Shown here piece by piece: positions 8,643 to 15,856 of a DNA stretch of 64,000 nucleotides; within the stretch, counting starts at the first letter, position 1; each line of letters starts with the position of its first letter. The stretch spans positions 4,278,001-4,342,000 of the forward strand of contig NZ_JAUSZI010000002.1 of NCBI RefSeq assembly GCF_030817415.1, written 5' to 3'. Under the pieces are notes generated by a model. That model searched no databases, was not told where the DNA came from, and was given only the letters and a program-made list of their open reading frames with translations. This DNA comes from Streptomyces umbrinus. GTDB taxonomy: Bacteria > Actinomycetota > Actinomycetes > Streptomycetales > Streptomycetaceae. Made by a program: the position numbers and the translations under genes.

Positions 8643-9272
8643 GTGGAACTGGCCTATTACTCGGATTACGCCGTGCGACTCGTCAACAGCGAGGAACCGG
8701 CCCGGGGCAAGGACGCGCTCACCTCGGTCGAGGCCGTCCGCGACCTCTTCGGCGGCAACTCCTCGGCGGCCCGCCGCGCCACGGACGCGGACGTGACCCG
8801 CTTCCGCGGCGTGCGGGCCAGGCTGCGCGCGGTCTTCGAGGCGGCAGACGGCGGTGACGAGACCCTCGCCGTGGACCTGCTGAACTCGCTGCTGCTGGAG
8901 TTCCCGGTGAGCCCGCAGATCTCGGGCCACGACTTCCGGGACGACAACGGCCGCCCGCTGTGGCACATGCACCTTGCGGACCACCCGTCGAACGCGACCG
9001 CGGGGTATGCCGCGACCGCCGCGATGGGCCTGGCCTTCCACCTCACCGAGTACGGCGTGGACCGCCTGGGCCTGTGCGAGGCAGCGCCGTGCCGCAACGC
9101 CTACCTCGACACCTCGACGAACCGCTCCCGGCGCTACTGCTCGGACCGCTGCGCGACCCGGGCGAACGTCGCCGCCTACCGGGCCCGCAAACGCCTGGAG
9201 GCGGACCGGTCGGAGAGCACCGGCCTGGCGGCCGACAGCAGCCAGCGCGCGACCGCGAACGGCGAGCGCTGA
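8643..9272 (+). CDS. CGNR zinc-finger protein (ABATE/DUF1470 family)
   Basis: 209 residues from GTG 8643. The N-terminal ABATE domain is followed at about residues 143-180 by the CGNR zinc finger, seen as CEAAPCRNAYLD then RRYCSDRCATRANVAAYRAR. Proteins with this layout are thought to be stress-related DNA-binding regulators, but targets are mostly unknown. Its last 97 bases overlap the 3' end of sodX on the other strand, an unusual tail-to-tail overlap. Confidence 0.88.
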   Translation: MELAYYSDYAVRLVNSEEPARGKDALTSVEAVRDLFGGNSSAARRATDADVTRFRGVRARLRAVFEAADGGDETLAVDLLNSLLLEFPVSPQISGHDFRDDNGRPLWHMHLADHPSNATAGYAATAAMGLAFHLTEYGVDRLGLCEAAPCRNAYLDTSTNRSRRYCSDRCATRANVAAYRARKRLEADRSESTGLAADSSQRATANGER

Positions 9273-9610
9273 TCCTTTTTGAGCGGCCGGTACCGGAACC
9301 GCACCTTCCCGAGGACGAGCTCCTCGGGCACGGTCCCGTAGTCGGTACTGTCCCCACCCGCGTACGCGTTGTCGCCGAGCACCCACCAGCCGCCCTCGCG
9401 CCGCTCGGCCGCGCGCTTGACGACCAGCAGGTCCTGCTGGAACGGATGACGCAGTACGACCACGTCACCAGGCCTGACCCGGGCCCCGTACTGCACGACG
9501 AGGAGATCCCCGTGCTGCAGTGTGGGCACCATGGACGGCCCCGTCACCTCGGCCGTACCGAAGGGCAGGGCGGCCCTTCCACGCTCGGTCTCCTGCGACA
9601 GCTCCGGCAT
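9176..9610 (-). CDS. sodX: Nickel superoxide dismutase maturation protease SodX
   Basis: 144 residues from ATG 9608-9610, chosen because GGGGAGGT precedes it at good spacing; an in-frame ATG at 9677-9679 is possible but less likely. It is a small S26 signal-peptidase-like protease, with the nucleophile Ser in TGPSMVPTL, the general-base Lys in DLLVVKRAA and GDNAYAGGDSTDYG. No membrane segment is visible, so it should act in the cytoplasm. Known SodX removes the 14-residue leader of SodN so that nickel can bind. It is divergent from sodN. The 3' end overlaps the CGNR gene on the other strand. Confidence 0.92.
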   Translation of the reverse strand: MPELSQETERGRAALPFGTAEVTGPSMVPTLQHGDLLVVQYGARVRPGDVVVLRHPFQQDLLVVKRAAERREGGWWVLGDNAYAGGDSTDYGTVPEELVLGKVRFRYRPLKKDQRSPFAVARWLLSAARPVLSDRSASRRLRAR

Positions 9611-9755
9611 CACCGGCACCTCCCCGGTCCTATCCTCCACGAGTCCCAGTCTCACCCTGGACTTTTGTCCTAAGCCCATGGGGGCACTCGCGAAAACCCG
9701 TCCCTCACGGAGTAATGTCCCACCTGAGAAGACGATCACGAGGAAGGACAGCTCA

Positions 9756-10151
9756 ATGCTCTCCCGCCTGTTTGCCCCCAAGGTCAAGGTCAGCGCACAC
9801 TGCGACCTGCCCTGCGGTGTGTACGACCCGGCCCAGGCCCGCATCGAGGCGGAGTCGGTGAAGGCCGTGCAGGAAAAGATGGCCGCCAACGACGACCCGC
9901 ACTTCCAGGCTCGCGCCACCGTCATCAAGGAGCAGCGCGCCGAGCTCGCCAAGCACCACGTCTCGGTGCTCTGGAGCGACTACTTCAAGCCCCCGCACTT
10001 CGAGAAGTACCCGGAGCTGCACCAGCTGGTCAACGACGCCCTCAAGGCCCTCTCGGCCGCCAAGGGCTCGACCGACCCGGCCACGGGCCAGAAGGCGCTG
10101 GACTACATCGCCCAGATCGACAAGATCTTCTGGGAGACCAAGAAGGCGTGA
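9756..10151 (+). CDS. sodN: Nickel-containing superoxide dismutase
   Basis: 131 residues, the normal precursor length. The leader MLSRLFAPKVKVSA is followed by HCDLPCGVYD, the nickel hook: after cleavage His1, Cys2 and Cys6 of the mature chain bind nickel. The enzyme disproportionates superoxide. Start is ATG 9756 with AGGAAGGA upstream. Its maturation protease SodX is encoded divergently. In S. coelicolor sodN is controlled by nickel through Nur and the sodF-derived small RNA; no such site was proven here. A strong terminator follows at 10179-10211. Confidence 0.97.
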   Translation: MLSRLFAPKVKVSAHCDLPCGVYDPAQARIEAESVKAVQEKMAANDDPHFQARATVIKEQRAELAKHHVSVLWSDYFKPPHFEKYPELHQLVNDALKALSAAKGSTDPATGQKALDYIAQIDKIFWETKKA

Positions 10152-10178
10152 CCCAACGCCTTCCGTTTTCGCGGTGGA

Positions 10179-10211
10179 GGGGCCCGGCCAATACCTTTGG
10201 CCGGGCCCCTT
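10179..10211 (+). terminator. sodN terminator
   Basis: A perfect 14-bp stem (10179-10192 with 10198-10211; AGGGGCCCGGCCAA and complement) with loop TACCT and a T-containing tail lies 27 bases after the sodN stop. Confidence 0.88.
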
Positions 10212-10281
10212 CCTCGTTTCCCTGTCGGTGGGCCCGCTGTGGGTGGGCCCGCTGTCGGTGGGCCGTGGCATGCTGAAGGGC

Positions 10282-10695
10282 ATGAATCCGGAAGATCTGG
10301 TCCGGCTGCGCAAGGCGCGCGACCGGATGGACCGTGAGTACGCCGAGCCGCTGGACGTGCCCGCGCTCGCGCGTACGGCGCTGATGTCGGCGGGCCACTT
10401 CCAGCGCAGCTTCCGGTCGGCCTTCGGCGAGACTCCGTACAGCTATCTCATGACGCGCCGCATCGAGCGCGCGAAGGCGCTGCTGCGGCGCGGCGATCTG
10501 ACGGTGACGGAGGTCTGCATAGCGGTCGGGTGTACGTCACTGGGGTCGTTCAGCTCCCGTTTCACCGAGCTGGTGGGCGAGTCGCCGAGCGCGTACCGGG
10601 CCCGGCCGCACGACGAGGGGGCGGCGATCCCGGCCTGCGTGGCGAAGATGTACACCCGGCCCACGCGCGTCCGGGCGTCCGAGCCCCCGTCCTGA
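10282..10695 (+). CDS. Small AraC-family transcriptional regulator
   Basis: 137 residues consisting only of the double-HTH AraC domain: LARTALMSAGHFQRSFRSAF for the first HTH and VTEVCIAVGCTSLGSFSSRF for the second, followed by PSAYR. There is no ligand-binding domain. The start is uncertain: ATG 10282 fits the family start (MNPEDLVRLRKARDRMDREY) but AAGGG lies only one base upstream; ATG 10270 is an alternative. It converges with the sigma-factor gene. Such stand-alone AraC proteins often act with a small-molecule-binding partner; none is encoded here. Confidence 0.85.
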   Translation: MNPEDLVRLRKARDRMDREYAEPLDVPALARTALMSAGHFQRSFRSAFGETPYSYLMTRRIERAKALLRRGDLTVTEVCIAVGCTSLGSFSSRFTELVGESPSAYRARPHDEGAAIPACVAKMYTRPTRVRASEPPS

Positions 10696-10709
10696 GGGCA
10701 GCGCACGCT

Positions 10710-11960
10710 TCAGGTCACCAGGCGGGACGCGCGCGCCCGTAGGTAGCGCTGTTCCGGGCGGCTGAGGGTCTTGGCGGCGGCCGACTCGTAGGCGGTGCGG
10801 GCGGCCTCGGTGTCGCCGGCCCGTTCCAGGAGGTGCGCGCGGACCGCGTCGAGGCGGTGGCCCGTCGACAACTCATCTTCCAGGGAGTCGAGTTCGGCGA
10901 GACCGGCCTCCGGGCCGTGGACCATCGCGACGGCCACCGTGCGGTTGAGGCGTTCCATGGGACCGGGGACCAGCCGGACGAGGATGTCGTAGAGGCCGAG
11001 AATCTCCTGCCAGTCGGTGTCGTCGGGCGAGGCCGCCTCGTCGTGGACGGCGGCGATCGCGGCCCTCAACTGGTAGGGACCCAGCCGCGGTTGGGCCAGC
11101 GCCCGTGTCACGAGGGCCACACCCTCGTCGATCGCCGTCTTGTCCCACAGCGCACGGTCCTGCTCGTCGAGCGGCACCAGTTCGCCGTGCGGCCCGGTGC
11201 GCGCGGCGCGGCGGGCGTCGGTGAGGAGCATGAGCGCCAGCAGACCCGTCACCTCGCAGTGGCCTGGCAGCAGCGCGTGCACCGTACGGGTCAAGCGGAT
11301 GGCCTCGCCCGCGAGTTCGGCCCGCTGGAGCGCCGCGCCGGACGTGGCCGTGTACCCCTCGTTGAAGATCAGGTACAGGACGTGCAGGACCGCCGGCAGC
11401 CGCTCCTCCCAGTTCTCGGGGCGGCCGAAGCTCGTGCCCTTCACCTTCTGCTTGGCCCGGCTGATCCGCTGCGCCATGCTCGCCTCGGGCATCAGATGCG
11501 CACGGGCGATCTCGGCCGTCGTCAGACCGCCGACCGCCCGCAGCGTGAGCGCGATCCGCGCGGGCTGGGGCAGTTCGGGGTGGCAGCAGAGGAAGAGCAG
11601 GGTGAGGGTGTCGTCCTCGGACGGCGCGCGGTCGGCGCCGGGCGGCGGAGCCGTGAACGCGTCGCGCGGAGTGAGCGCCGCCGCCCGCTCCTCGCGCAGC
11701 CGGCGCGCCTCCTCGCTGCGCAGCACGTCCGTGAGCCGCCGCGAGGCGACCTTGATCAGCCAGCCGCGCGGGTTGTCGGGCACCCCGGCCTCCGGCCACT
11801 GCCCGGCCGCCGCGAGGAGCGCCTCCTGTACGGCGTCCTCGGCGGCGTCGAAGTGCCCGTACCGGCGCACGAGCGCGCCGAGGACCTGCGGCGCGTGGCG
11901 GCGCAGCAGGTCCTCGACCTCGGTCGTACGTCCCGAGGGGCGTCTGGGGGGACGGCTCAC
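10710..11960 (-). CDS. ECF-type RNA polymerase sigma factor with long C-terminal domain (ECF42/DUF6596 type)
   Basis: 416 residues from GTG 11958-11960, overlapping the stop of the YCII gene by four bases (GTGA). Sigma region 2 is seen in RYGHFDAAEDAVQEALLAA and WLIKVASRRLTDVLR, region 4 in LTTAEIARAHLMPEASMAQR. Unlike ordinary ECF factors it carries about 200 further residues with TPR-like helices. In this class no anti-sigma factor is found; the long C-terminus and a co-transcribed YCII/DGPF protein replace it (family knowledge). The operon fits that pattern exactly. The promoter it recognises cannot be deduced here. Confidence 0.9.
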   Translation of the reverse strand: MSRPPRRPSGRTTEVEDLLRRHAPQVLGALVRRYGHFDAAEDAVQEALLAAAGQWPEAGVPDNPRGWLIKVASRRLTDVLRSEEARRLREERAAALTPRDAFTAPPPGADRAPSEDDTLTLLFLCCHPELPQPARIALTLRAVGGLTTAEIARAHLMPEASMAQRISRAKQKVKGTSFGRPENWEERLPAVLHVLYLIFNEGYTATSGAALQRAELAGEAIRLTRTVHALLPGHCEVTGLLALMLLTDARRAARTGPHGELVPLDEQDRALWDKTAIDEGVALVTRALAQPRLGPYQLRAAIAAVHDEAASPDDTDWQEILGLYDILVRLVPGPMERLNRTVAVAMVHGPEAGLAELDSLEDELSTGHRLDAVRAHLLERAGDTEAARTAYESAAAKTLSRPEQRYLRARASRLVT

Positions 11961-12376
11961 ACGTCCCCGCCGCCGTCGAAGTCGGGAATCGCGCGGATGA
12001 CCAGCGGGTACTGCTTCGTGCCCTCGGGGACGGGGCATTCGAGCACCCGGGCAGCGATCTCCGTGACCCGTTCCAGGCTGGCGCAGTCCAGGACCCAGTA
12101 CCCGGCGAGCACTTCCTTCGTCTCGCTGTACGGCCCGTCGGTGATCACGGGCTTCCCGTCCGGGCCCCGCTCGACGAACCTGGCCTTCGCGGGCTCCGAC
12201 AGACCGTTGGCGTCGACAATCTCCCCGGTCTCGGCGAGGTCGTTGTTGATCGCGCCCATGTGCGCGTACATGGTCTGGACGTCCTTCTCGGTCCAGACGG
12301 GCGCGTCGGCGGAGCCCTTGCCGCTCTGCGCCTCGTAGTCGGCCTGCGTGCCCTGGATCATCACGAGGTACTTCAT
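11957..12376 (-). CDS. YCII-related (DGPF-domain) protein, ECF42 partner
   Basis: 139 residues starting MKYLVMIQGTQADYEA with GGAGC at good spacing. The central DGPYSETKEVLAGYWVLD is the DGPF motif region (here DGPY), and the C-terminal VTEIAARVLECPVPE completes the ferredoxin-like YCII fold. Such proteins are usually encoded directly before ECF42 sigma factors, as here, and are thought to modulate them, but no enzymatic role is proven. Upstream (12465-12477) is a run A7CTTTCC that recurs in front of wblE. Confidence 0.88.
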   Translation of the reverse strand: MKYLVMIQGTQADYEAQSGKGSADAPVWTEKDVQTMYAHMGAINNDLAETGEIVDANGLSEPAKARFVERGPDGKPVITDGPYSETKEVLAGYWVLDCASLERVTEIAARVLECPVPEGTKQYPLVIRAIPDFDGGGDV

Positions 12377-12502
12377 GAGTCCGCTCCTTCGGTTCGGGCC
12401 GCCCGCAGTGGGTGGCTCTCACAGGGGACGTCGGAGCCGGGCCGCGGTTCTCTACAAGAGCGCGAAAAAAACTTTCCCGCGTTTCCTCGCGGGCCGCCGC
12501 AC

Positions 12503-12772
12503 TCAGGAATCCCGCTCCACGGACGCCTGGTCCGCAGGTGTCTGACCGGCGGCCGCCTGAGGTGCCTCGGGCGGCCCGGGCTCGCTCGCCAGGACGCGGT
12601 CCGACTCCGCCTCGGTCTTCTCGGCCTCCCCCTCCTCGTACTCCGCGCACTGGGGGTTCCGGCAGGGGCCCGCGCCCCACAGGGGCACAAAGACCCCGAG
12701 GGTCTTGTGCCGACGCACGACCGTGTCCACGGTCTGCTTGCAGACCGGACAGACATACTCATCACTGGTCAT
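12503..12772 (-). CDS. Small zinc-ribbon-like hypothetical protein
   Basis: 89 residues. The N-terminal half has two Cys pairs, CPVC and CRNPQC, spaced about 28 residues apart, which suggests one zinc ribbon; the second half is acidic, Ala/Pro-rich and probably disordered. It reads codirectionally with the YCII-sigma operon, about 126 bp upstream of the YCII start. No function is known to me. ATG 12770-12772 is the only good start. Confidence 0.75.
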   Translation of the reverse strand: MTSDEYVCPVCKQTVDTVVRRHKTLGVFVPLWGAGPCRNPQCAEYEEGEAEKTEAESDRVLASEPGPPEAPQAAAGQTPADQASVERDS

Positions 12773-12832
12773 GTCCCCAGGGTATTGCGGGAGGCGGCGC
12801 GCCGACAGGCGGACGACGGCGCCACCCCGGAA

Positions 12833-13417
12833 TCAGCGCTTCCTGCTGTACGTCCGCACGACCGCCCCGTTCTTGAACGTGCGCACCTCGCCGAGCGTGA
12901 ACTCGCCGACGGCGAACCCGGAGCCGAACATCGGCATGCCGGAGCCGAGCACGATCGGGTACGTCTTGACGATGAGCTCGTCGATCTCGTCGACCAGCTC
13001 ACCCGCGAGCCGCGAGCCGCCGCACAGGTAGATCCCGAGATCACCGTCCTCCGCCTTGAGCTCGCGGACCTTGCCGACCAGGTCGTCGGAGATGATCTCG
13101 ACGTGCGGGTCGGGCGACTCCTCCAGGCTGCGCGAGGCGACGTACTCGCGCATGTGGGCGTACGGGCTGGTGACGCCGAGCTCCAGCGCGATGTCGTAGC
13201 TGGCACGGCCCTGGATGATCGTGTCGAACTTCTGGTTCGCCAGGTGATCCGTGCCCGTCGCCCGACGGCCGTGGGTCGGCAACGTCTCCGGGTACTCGGT
13301 CCTGAGGAAGTCGAAGAACTCCTCGTCGACCATCTCCACCATCATCTGTGCGTCGCCGCTCGGGTCGCCGATGAAGCCGTCGATCGAGCAGGCGATGAAA
13401 TACGTGAGCTTTCGCAA
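12833..13417 (-). CDS. Dihydrofolate reductase-like protein (RibD C-terminal domain)
   Basis: 194 residues from TTG 13415-13417, which follows GGAAAGAGA and gives the usual N-terminus RKLTYFIACSIDGFIGDP. The frame could extend to ATG codons at 13468 or 13483 but these enter the regulatory gap. The fold is the RibD_C/DHFR-like NADPH-binding domain, with IYLCGGSRLAGELVDEIDEL near the C-terminus. The family reduces unknown small substrates. It is divergent from the TetR gene, whose product probably controls it through the shared 119-bp region. Confidence 0.85.
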   Translation of the reverse strand: MRKLTYFIACSIDGFIGDPSGDAQMMVEMVDEEFFDFLRTEYPETLPTHGRRATGTDHLANQKFDTIIQGRASYDIALELGVTSPYAHMREYVASRSLEESPDPHVEIISDDLVGKVRELKAEDGDLGIYLCGGSRLAGELVDEIDELIVKTYPIVLGSGMPMFGSGFAVGEFTLGEVRTFKNGAVVRTYSRKR

Positions 13418-13443
13418 GCCGGTCTCTTTCCGTAGGATGCGTG

Positions 13444-13479
13444 AACCACTCCATTCATAGTGCTTCATCTGTAGTGGTT
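13444..13479. promoter_or_regulatory. Candidate TetR operator between divergent reductase and TetR genes
   Basis: A perfect inverted repeat AACCACT (13444-13450) and AGTGGTT (13473-13479), with 22 bases between, lies in the divergent promoter region. The spacing is wide for a single TetR dimer, so two dimers or chance are possible. Confidence 0.4.
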
Positions 13480-13536
13480 GCAAGGGGATTTCCGAGGATC
13501 TCCCGTACGGGACTCAAGTAAGAGAGGGGATTCCGC

Positions 13537-14133
13537 ATGGCGAGCAATCCGGAGCGCCGGGCCGCCCTGGTCGACGCCGGTGTGGAGGTGCTGGCGCGCG
13601 AGGGGGCACGCGGGCTGACGTTCCGCGCGGTGGACGGTGAGGCCGGGGTGCCGGTGGGCACGGCCTCGAACTACTTCGGCGGCCGCGACGACCTGCTCCG
13701 CCAGATCGACGCCCACCTCCACGAACGCCTCGCCCCGGACCCCGAGGTCCTGGCCGAACTCATGAAGGCCCCCAAGGACCGCACCCTGGTCACGGCGTTC
13801 ATGCACGACCTCATGGCCCGCGCCCAACGGGACCGCACGGGCTATCTGGCCCTGCTGGAGATGCGCCTGGAGGCCACGCGCCGCCCCGAACTCCGCGCCT
13901 CCTACACGAAGACGATCCGCGCCGACCTCGAATACGGCATGGAGTTCCACCGCGGGGCAGGCCTCCCCGGCGGCGACGAGACGGTGACGGTCCTGTACCT
14001 CGCCATGCTCGGCCTGATCCTGGAACACCTGACCCTGCCGGGCGTCCTGGAGGGCGTACTGCCGGGAGTCACCGTCCCGGACGGGCTGGTGGAACGGATC
14101 GTCGCGACGATCGTGCCGGAGCGGGGCGACTGA
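13537..14133 (+). CDS. TetR/AcrR-family transcriptional regulator
   Basis: 198 residues. The N-terminal HTH is ARGLTFRAVDGEAGVPVGTA followed by SNYFGGRDDLL, the typical TetR layout at residues 8-55. The C-terminal helical domain would bind an unknown ligand. It is divergent from the RibD-like reductase, the normal arrangement for a TetR repressor and its target. A short GC hairpin (GCGCCCC-ATCA-GGGGCGC, 14144-14161) ends the transcript. Confidence 0.9.
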   Translation: MASNPERRAALVDAGVEVLAREGARGLTFRAVDGEAGVPVGTASNYFGGRDDLLRQIDAHLHERLAPDPEVLAELMKAPKDRTLVTAFMHDLMARAQRDRTGYLALLEMRLEATRRPELRASYTKTIRADLEYGMEFHRGAGLPGGDETVTVLYLAMLGLILEHLTLPGVLEGVLPGVTVPDGLVERIVATIVPERGD

Positions 14134-14143
14134 GCTGACGGGG

Positions 14144-14190
14144 GCGCCCCATCAGGGGCGCGGGGAACTGCGCGCCCAGCCCCCGCCGAC
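14144..14190. terminator. Hairpin plus copy of the intergenic GCGCGGGGAACTGCGCG element
   Basis: A seven-base stem with ATCA loop (14144-14161) runs directly into GGGGCGCGGGGAACTGCGCG, one of the recurring elements. It sits between the convergent TetR and GNAT genes, so it can stop transcription from both sides. Confidence 0.75.
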
Positions 14191-14197
14191 CCGCGGA

Positions 14198-14821
14198 CTA
14201 CGAACCGGCCTCCCCGCGGAGCGGCTCACGGACGGGCTCACGCCACATGGGCCACATCAACGGCCCGGCCGGAAGCTCAAGCGCGCTTCCCGTGAATTCG
14301 AACCCGAGCCGCTCGTAGAGCCCCCGGCTGCGCGCACTGCTCGCCTCCAGATACGCGGCCACACCTTCACCGTCGCACCGGTCCAGCACATGCTGGACAA
14401 GCGCGGCGCCGAGCCCCTCCCCCTGCCGGCCGGGCGTGACGCCGATCATCCAGAGGTACTCGTGGGCCTGCCCCTCCGGGTGGATCCCGGCGGTCAACCG
14501 GCTTATCAGCTCGACCCGTTCGTTCTCGGGGTCGACGTTCTCGCGCAGTTGGGCGGGCCCGTCCTCGTCGTCCTCCCCGGCGGGCTCCGCCGGCACCGAA
14601 AGCCACAGCGCACAGGCCGAACCGTCCTCCGTGACATCCACGTACCCCTCGGCGAGCACGGCGTCGACGAAAGCACCCATCAGCAACGGATGCCTGAGCC
14701 GCCGGTGTTCCGCGTCGGGAAAGACCCAACTGCTCACCGGGTCGCTCTGGAAGGCCTCGTCGAGGAGCCGTATCACGGCCTCCCGGTCGTCCTCGCCCGC
14801 TCTGCGGATCGCCACGCCCAT
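14198..14821 (-). CDS. GNAT-family N-acetyltransferase
   Basis: 207 residues. The acetyl-CoA binding loop is VTPGRQGEGLGAALVQHVLD near residues 128-147, preceded by the beta-4 strand HEYLWMIGV and followed by AAYLEASSARSRGLYERLGF. An acidic insertion (GEDDEDGPAQ) sits in the middle. Substrate unknown. It stands alone, with over 1 kb of non-coding DNA on its 5' side. Confidence 0.88.
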   Translation of the reverse strand: MGVAIRRAGEDDREAVIRLLDEAFQSDPVSSWVFPDAEHRRLRHPLLMGAFVDAVLAEGYVDVTEDGSACALWLSVPAEPAGEDDEDGPAQLRENVDPENERVELISRLTAGIHPEGQAHEYLWMIGVTPGRQGEGLGAALVQHVLDRCDGEGVAAYLEASSARSRGLYERLGFEFTGSALELPAGPLMWPMWREPVREPLRGEAGS

Positions 14822-15856
14822 AGCCCGCCCCTTTGCCTCAACTGCCCATGCCCACTCGGCCGTTGCAGCCTAGCGATCACTTCGGCAGAAGGCGACGAGC
14901 CCCGCACACCGTGGGGATGCGCGGGGCCCGCCGGAACCGGAACCCCTCCGCCTCACCGCGTTGTCAGGCACCGCGCGGCGAAGAGGGCCCCGGAGTCTCG
15001 TACCCATTACGGCCGACGAACGCCGCACCGCTCAGGGAGGAGTGGCAGAAGTGAAGTGAGGGTGGAGGCGGGGCGTAGGCGGGCGGTGTGGATGCGGGGC
15101 GAACTGGAGGCGGGCGGGCCTGGAAGCCGGGCGGGCTCAAAGCGGGGCGGGCTGGAGCGAGGCGCATACCGCCCGGCCCGGCGTGCCGCCCCGAACCGAA
15201 TCGAGTCGGACCGAGCCAGACCGACCGGGCAGCACCACGCCCCGCCGCACCGAACCGAGTCGGGCCCAGCCAAACCGACCAGGCGGCACCGCACCCCGCC
15301 ACGCCGAACCGAGTCGGGCCCAGCCAAACCGACCAGGCGGCACCGCACCCCGCCACGCCGAACCGAGTCGGGCCCAGCCAAACCGACCGGGCAGCACCGC
15401 ACCCCGCCACGCCGAACCGAGTCGGGCCGGCCAGACCGACCAGGCAGCACCATCCCGCTCCGCCGCACCGAGCCGGATCGGGTCGTGCCGGATCGGGTCG
15501 AGGTCCGTCGAGCCGGGTCGGAGCCCCACCCACCCCCAGGCACCGACAGCCCACCCGCCACACGGCCTCATCCACCGCGCCCAGCCGAGCCATCCCACCC
15601 GGGCAGCGCCGCCCGCCCGCACGTCCCCGTCAGCCTTCCTCAGCCCTCCTCAACTGTCCCCACCCCTTGTCCCTTCCGCACCCGCCCCTCCTCTGCCCCC
15701 CGCTTCCGACGCCGTGCGGCTTCGGCTGCCGCGTCCCCGCGGGCACCGCACGGCATCGGCCTCCTGATCTCTACATACGCGCCGCCCTTCGATCACTCTT
15801 CACTCGTCGCACCCGTCTCACCCGGCTCACTCGCCGCTCCCATCCGCGTCCCGAAC
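14822..15856. other. 1-kb non-coding gap holding a minisatellite
   Basis: This is the longest gene-free stretch in the window. Every frame is fairly open, but only because of GC content and the 54-bp repeats (a multiple of three). No candidate has a ribosome site, conserved start or the 90%-plus G/C third-position use of the real genes. From about 15530 the plus strand is strongly C-rich. The 15600-15850 part, next to the polyprenyl synthase stop, shows no clear hairpin. Confidence 0.6.
15190..15470. repeat. 54-bp tandem repeat (about five copies)
   Basis: Units begin near 15192, 15249, 15303, 15357 and 15411 with the key string CGAACCGAGTCGGGCCCAGC followed by CAAACCGACC and CACCGCACCCCGCCAC. 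The three central units are almost identical and exactly 54 bp apart; the first carries a five-base insertion and the last decays. It lies downstream of the polyprenyl synthase/encapsulin operon. Confidence 0.9.

Noticed and set aside
10833..12338. Long plus-strand ORF antisense to the ECF sigma factor and YCII genes
   Set aside because: A GC-bias shadow; the minus strand encodes clear sigma-factor and YCII motifs with proper starts.
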